Part shown: piece after piece, positions 48,020-56,066 of the stretch
Layout: each line of letters begins with the position of its first letter
Position numbering within the stretch: position 1 is the first letter of the stretch
Assembly (NCBI RefSeq): GCF_000758325.1
Contig: NZ_CP009459.1
Location: forward strand, 248,001 to 312,000
Origin: Cedecea neteri
Lineage (GTDB): Bacteria > Pseudomonadota > Gammaproteobacteria > Enterobacterales > Enterobacteriaceae
DNA: 64,000 nucleotides
Direction: 5' to 3'
Made by a program: the position numbers and the translations under genes
The notes under the pieces: model-generated
What the model saw: only the letters and a program-made list of their open reading frames with translations
The model's database searches: none
What the model was told of the DNA's origin: nothing

Positions 48020-48187
48020 TGCGTTTTTCGCCTGGGGGTATGACTAAAACACACTCGCCTGCTGATGTGTTTTGCTGCCACATTGTTAACGAATTTGAAA
48101 CATAAAAAATACAAATACCCTACAAAACCACCTCACAGGAGGAGGCGTTATGTCCCACCTGACACAACAGTACACCCGTATGGATGA
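48020..48187 (+). CDS. Possible small ORF or leader with a strong ribosome-binding site
   Basis: ATG 48020 is preceded by AGGAGGAGG at about 5 nt. The same motif, ACAGGAGGAGG, recurs before the MFS start at 48150. The frame appears to run for 56 codons into the MFS gene in another frame. No similarity is recognised. It may be a translated leader upstream of the operon, or the duplicated Shine-Dalgarno sequence may be fortuitous. I rate it as speculative. Confidence 0.25.
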
Positions 48188-49511
48188 CGTGCCGTTAAAC
48201 CGTTTCCATATCAAAATCGCCGGCCTGACCTTCGGCGCACACTTTACCGACGGCTACGTGCTCGGCGTCATTGGCTTCGCGCTGGCCCAAATCAAACCTC
48301 AAATGGGGTTAACGCCCTTCTGGGAAGGGATGCTCGGCAGTTCGGCGCTGATCGGCCTGTTTCTCGGCAGCCTGGTGTTGGGCTGGATCTCCGATTACGT
48401 TGGCCGCCAGAAGATCTTCTGCTTCAGCTTCGTGGTGATCACGCTCGCTTCGGCGCTGCAGTTTTTCGCCACCACGCCAGAACAGTTGTTCTTCTTGCGG
48501 GTAATGGTTGGTATCGGCCTCGGCGGCGACTTCTCCGTCGGCCACACCATGCTGGCGGAGTTTTCCCCGCGTAAACACCGAGGCGTCCTGCTCGGTTCAT
48601 TCAGCGTGATCTGGACCTTTGGCTACGTGGCCGCAGGCTTTGCCGGGCACTTCCTGACGGCGCTTGGGCCGGACGCCTGGCGCTGGCTGCTCTCTTCTTC
48701 CGCTCTACCCGCGCTGATTATTCTGCTGATGCGCATCGGCACGCCGGAATCCCCACGCTGGCTGATGGGCAAAGGGCGACGAGAAGAAGCGATGGCGATT
48801 GTCCATAAACACTTCGGCCCTAACGTGCTGCTAGTGGATGAAGCCCCGGTCGCCTCAAAACAGCGCTTTATGTCGCTGTTCGGGCCGAAATACCGCCGCC
48901 GCACCGCCTTCAACAGTCTGTTTTTTGTCTGCCTGGTGATCCCGTATTTCGCCATCTACACCTTCCTGCCGTCGATTCTGCAGGTGATGGGCCTGAACAA
49001 TAACTTCACCACCGACCTGCTGCTGAACGCCCTGCTGATCGTCGGCGCCCTCGTGGGGATCCTGTTGACCGTCGTTTGCTCACGTCGTGGCTTCCTGATC
49101 GGTTCATTTGTCTTCCTCGCCGCCTGCCTGGTGATGCTCAGCATCATTCCGGTCAGCCAGTCCGGCTGGCTAATTCTGTTCTTTGCCGCATTCACTTTGG
49201 TGATGTCGGCGGTCAGCAATCTGGTGGGCGTCTTCCCGGCAGAAAGCTTCCCGACGGAAGTGCGCTCAATGGGCGTCGGTTTTGCCACCTCCATGAGCCG
49301 CCTCGGTTCTGCCATCGGTACCGGTTTACTGCCGCTGGCCATTCTGAATTACGGCATGCAGGCCACCACCGGCATGCTGGCGCTGATCCTCGTCATCGGT
49401 GCCATCGTCTCTCTCGCCTGGGCGCCTGAAACCAAAGGATTAACCCTGGTCGATGCCGCTCACGATCCGGCCCAGCGCCACGGCAATGCCGCCGCTGAAC
49501 CGGCTAAATAA
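48150..49511 (+). CDS. MFS permease, metabolite:H+ symporter type
   Basis: A 12-segment MFS carrier of 453 aa. The signature between segments 2 and 3 is GWISDYVGRQK, and MVGIGLGGDFSVGHTMLAEF (segment 4-5 region) is typical of sugar/metabolite proton symporters such as YaaU. A clear AGGAGGAGG precedes the ATG. It is the first gene of an operon with Fae, AKR and ALDH genes (spacers 26, 9 and -4 nt), so it probably imports the compound those enzymes process. The substrate is unknown. Confidence 0.88.
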   Translation: MSHLTQQYTRMDDVPLNRFHIKIAGLTFGAHFTDGYVLGVIGFALAQIKPQMGLTPFWEGMLGSSALIGLFLGSLVLGWISDYVGRQKIFCFSFVVITLASALQFFATTPEQLFFLRVMVGIGLGGDFSVGHTMLAEFSPRKHRGVLLGSFSVIWTFGYVAAGFAGHFLTALGPDAWRWLLSSSALPALIILLMRIGTPESPRWLMGKGRREEAMAIVHKHFGPNVLLVDEAPVASKQRFMSLFGPKYRRRTAFNSLFFVCLVIPYFAIYTFLPSILQVMGLNNNFTTDLLLNALLIVGALVGILLTVVCSRRGFLIGSFVFLAACLVMLSIIPVSQSGWLILFFAAFTLVMSAVSNLVGVFPAESFPTEVRSMGVGFATSMSRLGSAIGTGLLPLAILNYGMQATTGMLALILVIGAIVSLAWAPETKGLTLVDAAHDPAQRHGNAAAEPAK

Positions 49512-49537
49512 CGCTCACGCTTAACAGGAGAAGTCTC

Positions 49538-50041
49538 GTGGAAATGTATATCGGAGAAGGGTTTGAAGGTAACGGCGTTAACGCCTCGCACATCAACATC
49601 ATGATTGGCCCACGCAGCGGCGTGGTTGGTCAGGCGTTTTCCAGCAGCCTCGCTTCACCCAGCCAGGGTCACTGCCCGTTTATGGTGGTGATCAAACCTA
49701 ACGTTCCGGCCAAACCGATGACGCTGTACGTCAACAAAGCGGAGATCAGCGGCGAACTGCACGGCAATGCCACCTGGGGCGCCTCTCAGGCCGCCATTGC
49801 CAAAGCAGTTACCGAAGCACTGCTGGATGGCACGCTGCCGCCGGAAGCGGAAGACAACTGGTGTATCGTCACCGCCAACTGGGTAAACCCCGGCTGCAAC
49901 GATATCGACGAGGTGTACCACAACAACTACCGCGCCTGCCGCCAGGCTATCCGCGCGGCAATGGGCAAACTGCCGCAGCGCAGCCAGATTGCCGACGCCC
50001 TGCCGCAGCTCGGCAACCCTTTCTACACCCCAAAAGCCTGA
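49538..50041 (+). CDS. Formaldehyde-activating enzyme (Fae) family protein
   Basis: A 167-aa protein clearly of the Fae family. In methylotrophs and archaea Fae joins formaldehyde to tetrahydromethanopterin. Shared blocks with M. extorquens Fae include VGE/IGE at the N-terminus, AHIDLIIGPR here as SHINIMIGPR with His18 retained, IxPNxPxKPxTLxxNK, and the conserved helix ending YNY/NNY..AxRxAI. The FGPAQHG region of classical Fae reads WGASQAA, so one conserved His is lost. The start is ATG 49544 if GTG 49538 is not used; AGGAG precedes. Methanopterin is not known in enterics, so the cofactor may differ or the protein may bind another aldehyde. Confidence 0.85.
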   Translation: MEMYIGEGFEGNGVNASHINIMIGPRSGVVGQAFSSSLASPSQGHCPFMVVIKPNVPAKPMTLYVNKAEISGELHGNATWGASQAAIAKAVTEALLDGTLPPEAEDNWCIVTANWVNPGCNDIDEVYHNNYRACRQAIRAAMGKLPQRSQIADALPQLGNPFYTPKA

Positions 50042-50050
50042 GGAGGCGAA

Positions 50051-51094
50051 ATGGAATACGTCAACCTGGGCCACAGCGGCCTGAAAGTCTCTCGCCTGTG
50101 CCTCGGCACCATGAACATGGGCAGCAAACAGTGGAAACCGTGGATTTTTGACGAGTCGCAAAGCGAGCCGCTGATTCGCCACGCGCTTGAATCAGGCATC
50201 AACTTTATCGACCTCGCGGACTTCTACTCCAGCGGCGCAGGGGAAGAAGTGGTCGGCAACGTGCTAAAACGCATTGCCCGCCGCGATGACCTGGTCCTCA
50301 CCACCAAAGTCGGCTACCCCATCGGCACCGGCTTTAACAACCAGGGCCATTCACGCAAGCACATCATGGAAAGCATCGACGGCAGCCTGAAGCGCCTCGG
50401 CACCGACTACGTCGATATCTACATGCTGCACTACTTCGACGTAAATACGCCTGTCGAAGAAACCTGGGCGGCAATGAACGAGATCGTGCGCAGCGGCAAA
50501 GCGCGCTACGTCGGCGTTTCCACCATGTACACCTGGCAACTGGCGAAAATCCTTTGGTGCTGCGAGCGCTACGGCTACGCAAAACCCATCAACATGCAGT
50601 TGCAGCTGAACTGCGCCTACCGCGAAGAAGAGCGGGAAATGATCCCCTTCTGCCGCGACCAGGGGCTGGGCGTGTCAGTCTTTAGCCCGCTCGCCCGCGG
50701 CCTGCTGAGCTGTGACTTTACCTCCGTGCGCAACCAGACCGACTTCTTCACCCAGGAAATGTATGCGGATATCACTTCCCGCAACGTCGCGCAATCCGTC
50801 AGCCATGTGGCTCAGCTGCGCGGCCTGCCTCCGGCGCAAATTGCTCAGGCGTGGGTCCTGAACCATCCTGGCGTGGACTGCATGCTGGTTGGCGCGGATT
50901 CCGTTCAGCAAATTGACAGCGCCATTGCCGCGCTCGGCACCACGCTGGATGAAGATGAGCGCTACGAACTGGAGCGTAACTACACGCCGTGCGACGTCAT
51001 CAACGACTACACCGCAGGCAAACGTATTGCGCGTGAGAGCCGCGCCGCTCGCGGCCTGTTTATCGACAACGTAACCACAAGGAATATCGCATGA
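50051..51094 (+). CDS. Aldo/keto reductase in the Fae operon
   Basis: A 347-aa AKR with tetrad Asp54, Tyr59 (FIDLADFYSS), Lys86 (TTKVGYP) and His127 (YMLHYFD). The NADPH pocket near the C-terminus has VLNHPGVDCMLVGADSVQQI. It lies 9 nt after the Fae gene and overlaps the ALDH start by 4 nt (ATGA). It probably interconverts an aldehyde or ketone with an alcohol in the same pathway. It resembles the YdjE/Tas-type AKRs; the substrate is unknown. Confidence 0.88.
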   Translation: MEYVNLGHSGLKVSRLCLGTMNMGSKQWKPWIFDESQSEPLIRHALESGINFIDLADFYSSGAGEEVVGNVLKRIARRDDLVLTTKVGYPIGTGFNNQGHSRKHIMESIDGSLKRLGTDYVDIYMLHYFDVNTPVEETWAAMNEIVRSGKARYVGVSTMYTWQLAKILWCCERYGYAKPINMQLQLNCAYREEEREMIPFCRDQGLGVSVFSPLARGLLSCDFTSVRNQTDFFTQEMYADITSRNVAQSVSHVAQLRGLPPAQIAQAWVLNHPGVDCMLVGADSVQQIDSAIAALGTTLDEDERYELERNYTPCDVINDYTAGKRIARESRAARGLFIDNVTTRNIA

Positions 51095-52536
51095 GCAGCT
51101 TTGACGCACTGGTTCGTACCGGCTGGTACTGCAACGGTGAATGGCGGGACGCCGACGAGCGCTATGCCGTATTAAACCCGGCCACCGATGAAGTAGTGGC
51201 TCAGGTAGCCAACGCTGGAACAAAAGAGACCGAGGCGGCCATCGCCGCTGCCCATGCGGCCCTGCCCGCCTGGCGAGCATTAACCGCCAAAGCCCGCTCG
51301 CAGATCCTCCAGCGCTGGTTCGCGCTGATCGTGGAGCACCAGGCTGAACTGGCGGAACTGATGGTCACCGAACAGGGCAAAGTGCTGGCGGAAGCCAAAG
51401 GTGAAGTGACCTACGCCGCCAGCTTTATCGAATGGTTTGCCGAGGAAGCCAAACGTGCCAACGGCAAAACTATTCCTTCCACAAAAGCGGGTAACCAAAT
51501 CCTTACCTTCAAGGAGCCCGTTGGCGTAGTCGCGGCTATTACCCCGTGGAACTTCCCGCTGGCGATGCTGACCCGCAAACTCGGCCCTGCGCTGGCTGCA
51601 GGCTGCACCGCCGTGATTAAACCGGCGAACGAAACACCGCTCTCGGCCTTCGCGCTTATCGTGCTGGCCGAACAGGCAGGCGTCCCGGCGGGCGTGATTA
51701 ACGCCGTCACCGGTGATACCGTGGCAATCGGTAGTACGCTGATGGCCAGCCCAACGGTGCGTAAAATCTCCTTTACCGGCTCCACGCCAACCGGCAAGTT
51801 ACTGATGCGTCAGGCGGCGGATACTGTGAAAAAACTGTCGCTGGAGCTGGGCGGTAACGCGCCGTTTATCGTCTTTGACGATGCGGACATTGACGCCGCC
51901 GTAGAGGGCGCGATGGCCGCCAAATTCCGCAACAGCGGGCAGACCTGCGTGTGCGTTAACCGTTTCTATATCCAGGCCGGCGTGTATGAGCAGTTTGTTG
52001 AGAAACTCGCTGCCGCCGCGCGGGCGCTGAAAGTTGCCCCAGGCCTGACGCCGGGTGCCCAGCAGGGGCCGTTGATCCACCAGAAAGCGGTTGAGAAAGT
52101 GGAAGCCCACGTGAAGGACGCCCTTGCGCACGGCGCACGTCTGCTGTGCGGCGGCGAGCGACACGCCCTCGGCGCATCGTTCTACCAGCCTACCGTGCTG
52201 GCGGACGCTACCGAAGCCATGCTTCTGGCCCGCGAGGAAACCTTCGGCCCGCTGGCGGCCTGCTTCCGCTTCAGCGGCGAGCTGGAGGCGATTGGGCGCG
52301 CCAACGCCACGCCGTTTGGCCTCGCAGCCTATCTCTATACCCGCGATCTGGCTCGCGCCTTCCGCGTCACCCAGCAGTTGGAAAGCGGTATGGTTGGCGT
52401 TAACGAAGGCATAATTTCCACGGAAGTCGCGCCTTTCGGCGGCGTGAAGGAGTCGGGCCTGGGCCGCGAAGGATCCGACTGCGGGATGGAAGAGTATCTG
52501 GAAACTAAATATGTGAATCTGGGGGGATTGCTGTAG
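51091..52536 (+). CDS. NAD(P)-dependent aldehyde dehydrogenase, succinate-semialdehyde type
   Basis: A 481-aa aldehyde dehydrogenase similar in length and pattern to GabD. The catalytic Cys286 is in NSGQTCVCVN and the general base Glu252 in LELGGNAP. The cofactor segment is ITPWNFPLAM (150-159) and SFTGSTPTGK (227-236). It oxidises an aldehyde to an acid. As the last gene of the operon with Fae and AKR, it is probably the oxidative branch of an aldehyde pathway. No other gab genes are nearby, so a GABA role is unlikely. Confidence 0.9.
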   Translation: MSSFDALVRTGWYCNGEWRDADERYAVLNPATDEVVAQVANAGTKETEAAIAAAHAALPAWRALTAKARSQILQRWFALIVEHQAELAELMVTEQGKVLAEAKGEVTYAASFIEWFAEEAKRANGKTIPSTKAGNQILTFKEPVGVVAAITPWNFPLAMLTRKLGPALAAGCTAVIKPANETPLSAFALIVLAEQAGVPAGVINAVTGDTVAIGSTLMASPTVRKISFTGSTPTGKLLMRQAADTVKKLSLELGGNAPFIVFDDADIDAAVEGAMAAKFRNSGQTCVCVNRFYIQAGVYEQFVEKLAAAARALKVAPGLTPGAQQGPLIHQKAVEKVEAHVKDALAHGARLLCGGERHALGASFYQPTVLADATEAMLLAREETFGPLAACFRFSGELEAIGRANATPFGLAAYLYTRDLARAFRVTQQLESGMVGVNEGIISTEVAPFGGVKESGLGREGSDCGMEEYLETKYVNLGGLL

Positions 52537-52587
52537 CAGCAAATATGGTTTGAGTTGGCTCGGTTATGGTTCTGTTCCGCAGGAAAG

Positions 52588-52625
52588 CCCCTCACCCCGG
52601 CCCTCTCCCCACAGGGGAGAGGGGG
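52588..52625. repeat. REP-like palindrome after the ALDH gene
   Basis: CCCTCACCCC-GG-CCCTCTCCCC-aca-GGGGAGAGGG: the left part is nearly the same as that of 42327-42369. It is a hairpin of the widespread CCCTCACCC/CCCTCTCC intergenic type. It lies 50 bp after the operon and may protect its 3' end. Confidence 0.7.
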
Positions 52626-52647
52626 AAATCAACAGAGTAGTACGCAA

Positions 52648-52682
52648 TTGATCCCCTCTCCCTTCCAGGGAGAGGGGATCAA
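52648..52682. repeat. Perfect 15-bp hairpin between convergent genes
   Basis: TTGATCCCCTCTCCC / GGGAGAGGGGATCAA with loop TTCCA is a perfect 15-bp stem. It carries the CCCTCTCC core of the REP-like repeats with its own outer arms. It lies 6 bp before the MFS stop. There is no T-run, so it would block 3' decay rather than terminate in the classic way. Confidence 0.75.
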
Positions 52683-52687
52683 TAACA

Positions 52688-53815
52688 TTACCCCGGCCTA
52701 TATCCCCGCCCCACCAGCACCACCCCCACGGTGCATATCCCCAGCGTGATCCCCAACTGCTGACCCCAGCCGGACACCATCAGGCCAATGCCGATCAGTA
52801 AATAGTAAGCAAAGCCGAACAATGCCCCGGCCGTGCCACGACAATCAGCATAGGCACTGAGCGCGGTGCCCAGCACCACCGGAATCGCCATTGAGAATGC
52901 GACCATCACCAAAAACATCGGTGTCAAAAACCAAATGCTGTGCATCAGTCCCCAGACGCCAACGCTCCCCACCAGCCCAATGCCGCTCGCTACATTCAGC
53001 AACGCTTTGGCGCTTAAATTCCGCTTCATCAGCAGATGATTAAGCTGCGCCCCCGCCAGAGAGCCCAGCGCCAGCACGCTCCCCGTCAGGCCAAAAGCAG
53101 CAGGCCCAAAACCTAAGGTTTGAAACAGAAAAGGCGCCTGGCTGTAGTAACTGAACAGGCTGACATTGAACAACGCCACCAGCCCGGTTGCCCGCCAGAT
53201 CTGCCTGTCCCGCAGCAGACGCCACATCACCTCGACAACCCCTTGCCGGGCATGCTGTGGCGGTCTCGTTTCCCCAAGCTGCCACGCACTCCAGGCCAGC
53301 AGAGCAATGGCCACACCAGCCAGCAGATAAAAGACGCCTTCGAAACCTGCGGCAGAAACAAGTATCCCCCCCAGCCAAAGACCCAGCGCCGGGCTCACCG
53401 CCAGCGCGATTCCCATAAAGGAAAATATTCGCGCCAGTTCGCTGCCGTTAAAACGATCGCGCAGCACCGTTTGGGTCACGACCGATCCGGTGGCCGCGCC
53501 AAAAGCCGCCAGCATCCTGGCCGCCAACAACAGCATAAAATGCGACGTCAACAGCGCGGCAACCGCACCTGTCGTATAGCAAAACAGCCCCAACAGCAGC
53601 GCCGGTTTACGGCCCAGAAGATCGCAGATCCTTCCCCAGAAAAGCACCCCAACGGCAAAACCAAAAAAGTACAGCGAGAGCGTCCAGCCCGCGTCCTGAG
53701 CAGTAACGGAAAAATGTCGGGCGATATCGGTCAGCGCCGGACTATAAAGCGTTTCCACAATCTGCGGAAACATCAGCAGCGCCGTTAAGAGCGCCATGCC
53801 ACGAGGTATGTTCAC
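52688..53815 (-). CDS. MFS transporter, Bcr/CflA-like DHA1 family
   Basis: A 375-aa multidrug-type MFS protein. Motif A-like GRICDLLGRKPALL follows segment 2, with RMLAAFGAATGSVVTQTVLRD in segment 4, as in Bcr/CflA. About 11-12 membrane segments are visible. It is divergent from an AraC regulator, 92 bp away, which is the obvious controller. The substrate is unknown. It ends next to the perfect hairpin at 52648-52682. Confidence 0.87.
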   Translation of the reverse strand: MNIPRGMALLTALLMFPQIVETLYSPALTDIARHFSVTAQDAGWTLSLYFFGFAVGVLFWGRICDLLGRKPALLLGLFCYTTGAVAALLTSHFMLLLAARMLAAFGAATGSVVTQTVLRDRFNGSELARIFSFMGIALAVSPALGLWLGGILVSAAGFEGVFYLLAGVAIALLAWSAWQLGETRPPQHARQGVVEVMWRLLRDRQIWRATGLVALFNVSLFSYYSQAPFLFQTLGFGPAAFGLTGSVLALGSLAGAQLNHLLMKRNLSAKALLNVASGIGLVGSVGVWGLMHSIWFLTPMFLVMVAFSMAIPVVLGTALSAYADCRGTAGALFGFAYYLLIGIGLMVSGWGQQLGITLGICTVGVVLVGRGYRPG

Positions 53816-53907
53816 CCTGCATCCTCCTTAAAAGAGGCGCTATTGTAGGCAAACGGCAAATACACCATTATAAACATCAGGACATTTAATATCGGAAATC
53901 AGACATA

Positions 53908-54681
53908 ATGAGCTGGCTAAGTGCGGATGCAGAATTTAACCCTGACGCGCTGCATCGCGGCGTGATTGGGGTGCAGGCTGAACTCGGAGATCATGATTCC
54001 GGGCTACATCGGCACCGGATGGGGCAACTGCTGTTTACCCGGGAAGGCTGCGTGAAGCTCACGCTGGATGAAGGCCGGATACTCTCTTTGCTGCCGCCGG
54101 GTAAAGTCGCCTGGCTCCCCGGCGGCGTCAGCCATCGAGCCGAAATGAAAAGTAGCGTGGCCTACCGCTCAATCTGGTTTGATATGAAGCGTTACCCCAC
54201 CCTGCCCTCCACCGCGCTGGTGCTCAACGTCACGCCGTTGCTCAATGAACTGCTGGAAAGGATTTCGGCCAGCCCCTGGGAAACGGACTGGGAACAAGGC
54301 GCCCAGATGCACATGGCCGCCCTGTGCGTGGCGGAACTGAATGCCGCAAAAGAAGTCCCAATGACGCTGCGCTTCCCGCAGGATAAGCGGCTGCGCCACC
54401 TGACGGGCGACACGCTGCCGCCGCCGCTCAACGAACTGGCCACCGTAACCGGCGCAAGTGAACGCACCATTGGCCGTATTTTCCTCCGGGAAACCGGCCT
54501 ATCCTACCAGCCATGGCGGCAGCAGTGGCGTTTAATGAAAGCGGTGGAAATGCTGGCCAGCCACGCACAAGTCACTGTTGTTGCCGGAACACTCGGCTTT
54601 TCCAGCGATAGCGCCTTTATCTATTTTTACCGCAGCATGACCGGCCAGACACCAGGTATGCTGACGGCGAAACAGACTTAA
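53908..54681 (+). CDS. AraC-family regulator with N-terminal cupin
   Basis: A 257-aa regulator of the NimR (YeaM) type. A short cupin domain (about 25-95, with HRHRMGQLLFT) is followed by a C-terminal double HTH (NELATVTGASERTIGRIFLR, then AGTLGFSSDSAFIYFYRSM). NimR represses an efflux gene beside it in E. coli. Here the adjacent divergent gene is a Bcr-like MFS, suggesting the same circuit logic with another pump. Its stop overlaps the convergent LysE gene by 4 nt. Confidence 0.87.
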   Translation: MSWLSADAEFNPDALHRGVIGVQAELGDHDSGLHRHRMGQLLFTREGCVKLTLDEGRILSLLPPGKVAWLPGGVSHRAEMKSSVAYRSIWFDMKRYPTLPSTALVLNVTPLLNELLERISASPWETDWEQGAQMHMAALCVAELNAAKEVPMTLRFPQDKRLRHLTGDTLPPPLNELATVTGASERTIGRIFLRETGLSYQPWRQQWRLMKAVEMLASHAQVTVVAGTLGFSSDSAFIYFYRSMTGQTPGMLTAKQT

Positions 54682-55298
54682 CGACGGCTGATGGCCAGCT
54701 TCGCGGCAAACAGCAGGAACACGCAGCCGGTGATGCGATCCATCCACTTTACGACCCCAGGTTTTCTGAGCACACCGGAAGCGTAGCGCGTGGCAAGAAT
54801 CAGCGTCAGCGACCACAGCGTACCGAGCACCGCATGAATAGAAACCAACAGGAAAGTCCAGAGGATCGGGGAATGGCCGGAGGGGATAAACTGCGGCAGG
54901 AAAGAGACATAGAACACGCCCATTTTCGGGTTAAGCACGTTGCCGAGCATGCCGCGCAAAAACCAGTTGTTGGCTCGGGTTGATTCCGCAGAAGCGAGGC
55001 TGAAACTCTGGCGAGGGCGCAACAGCAACTGAATACCCAGCCAGCACAAATACGCGGCACCGCACCACTTCAGCAAAGTGTAGGCAAATTCAGACACCGC
55101 CAGCAGAGCGCCAAGCCCGAAGGCAACCAGCGCCCCCCAGACAAAACAGCCTACGTCGATGCCCAGCGCGGCGTGAAAGGCCTTTTTGCCCCCTTCGGCG
55201 GCGGCGGTTCGCAGGATAAGCGCGGTATCAAGACCGGGGGTAAGCGTGAGCAGCGTGGCGGCTAGCGTGAAAGCAAGAAGCGCATCGGTGACGGACAT
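54678..55298 (-). CDS. LysE/RhtB-family amino-acid exporter
   Basis: A 206-aa inner-membrane protein with about five to six membrane segments, from ATG 55298 (MSVTDALLAFTLAAT). The family signature TLTPGLDTALILRTAAAEG lies near 19-37, and NPKMGVFYVSFLPQF near 125. Members export amino acids such as homoserine, threonine or lysine. The frame extends 17 codons upstream without similarity. It overlaps the AraC stop by 4 nt. Confidence 0.89.
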   Translation of the reverse strand: MSVTDALLAFTLAATLLTLTPGLDTALILRTAAAEGGKKAFHAALGIDVGCFVWGALVAFGLGALLAVSEFAYTLLKWCGAAYLCWLGIQLLLRPRQSFSLASAESTRANNWFLRGMLGNVLNPKMGVFYVSFLPQFIPSGHSPILWTFLLVSIHAVLGTLWSLTLILATRYASGVLRKPGVVKWMDRITGCVFLLFAAKLAISRR

Positions 55299-55362
55299 TT
55301 TTCTGACTCCGAAAACAATAAATCTACTGAAATTCAGCTCAGCCGACAATGCCCTGATGCCG

Positions 55363-56001
55363 TTATTTTTCGCCGTAAACTGTCCCGTTCATTGCCGCAA
55401 TAACGCCCGCAGTTCCCCTGTCGATCAGCTCAAGAAACACGGCAGCAGCGGCGGTATTGCTCAGCGTCTGGCTAAAAGTCCGGTGAGCCTGAATCAGCGC
55501 CGCGCTCCACGTGGCCAGCACCAGGCCCGCCGCCAGCTGAGTTTGCGGGTCGCTTTTTTCAAGGCCAGCCCCGGCGGCCAGCTCATGCGCCAGCGCCTGG
55601 GTAAATTCATCCCGAATCTCCCTGGCTCTCGCTTTCAGCGCCGGGCTGTTCTCAATCGTCGAGACAAAGCCCTGGCCCGCCACGGAGAAAGCCACCACCG
55701 GGCTATTTTGTGCAATCAGGTGGTGAGCAAAGCGGCGCAGCGCTTCCAGCGGCCCCGTGTTTTTATCCCGCTGACTCAGCGCACAACGCAGCATCTCCAG
55801 CCCCTCTTCTTCGCGGTCGAAGAACATCTCCTCTTTGCGCGGGAAGTGGTTGAACACCGTCATTCTCCCAACCCCTGCCGCCGCGGCGATTTCATCAATC
55901 GTCACCTGCTCAAAGCCCTTTTCCAGAAATAGCCGGGTGGCAGCGTTAGATATTTTCTGGCGGGTGGCGAGTCGGTTAAGGGTTCGGCGATCGACGGACA
56001 T
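55363..56001 (-). CDS. TetR-family regulator divergent from a TetA-like pump
   Basis: A 212-aa TetR-type repressor: HTH in TIDEIAAAAGVGRMTVFNHF (about 34-53), then an all-helical ligand domain. It is divergent from the TetA-like gene, with a 28-bp palindrome between the two, an arrangement identical in logic to tetR-tetA. The repressor itself is not close to TetR of Tn10. It likely controls the pump and itself. Confidence 0.88.
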   Translation of the reverse strand: MSVDRRTLNRLATRQKISNAATRLFLEKGFEQVTIDEIAAAAGVGRMTVFNHFPRKEEMFFDREEEGLEMLRCALSQRDKNTGPLEALRRFAHHLIAQNSPVVAFSVAGQGFVSTIENSPALKARAREIRDEFTQALAHELAAGAGLEKSDPQTQLAAGLVLATWSAALIQAHRTFSQTLSNTAAAAVFLELIDRGTAGVIAAMNGTVYGEK

Positions 56002-56030
56002 TGACAGGATCCTGTGGAATAGATAATTAT

Positions 56031-56058
56031 GTACTGAGTATATATTGGTACTTAGTAC
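56031..56058. promoter_or_regulatory. Probable TetR-family operator between regulator and pump
   Basis: GTACTGAGTA (56031-56040) and TACTTAGTAC (56049-56058) form a 10-bp inverted repeat with one mismatch and an 8-bp spacer. It lies 30 bp from the regulator start and 9 bp from the pump start, so occupancy would block both. Confidence 0.7.
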
Positions 56059-56066
56059 AGGTAAAC

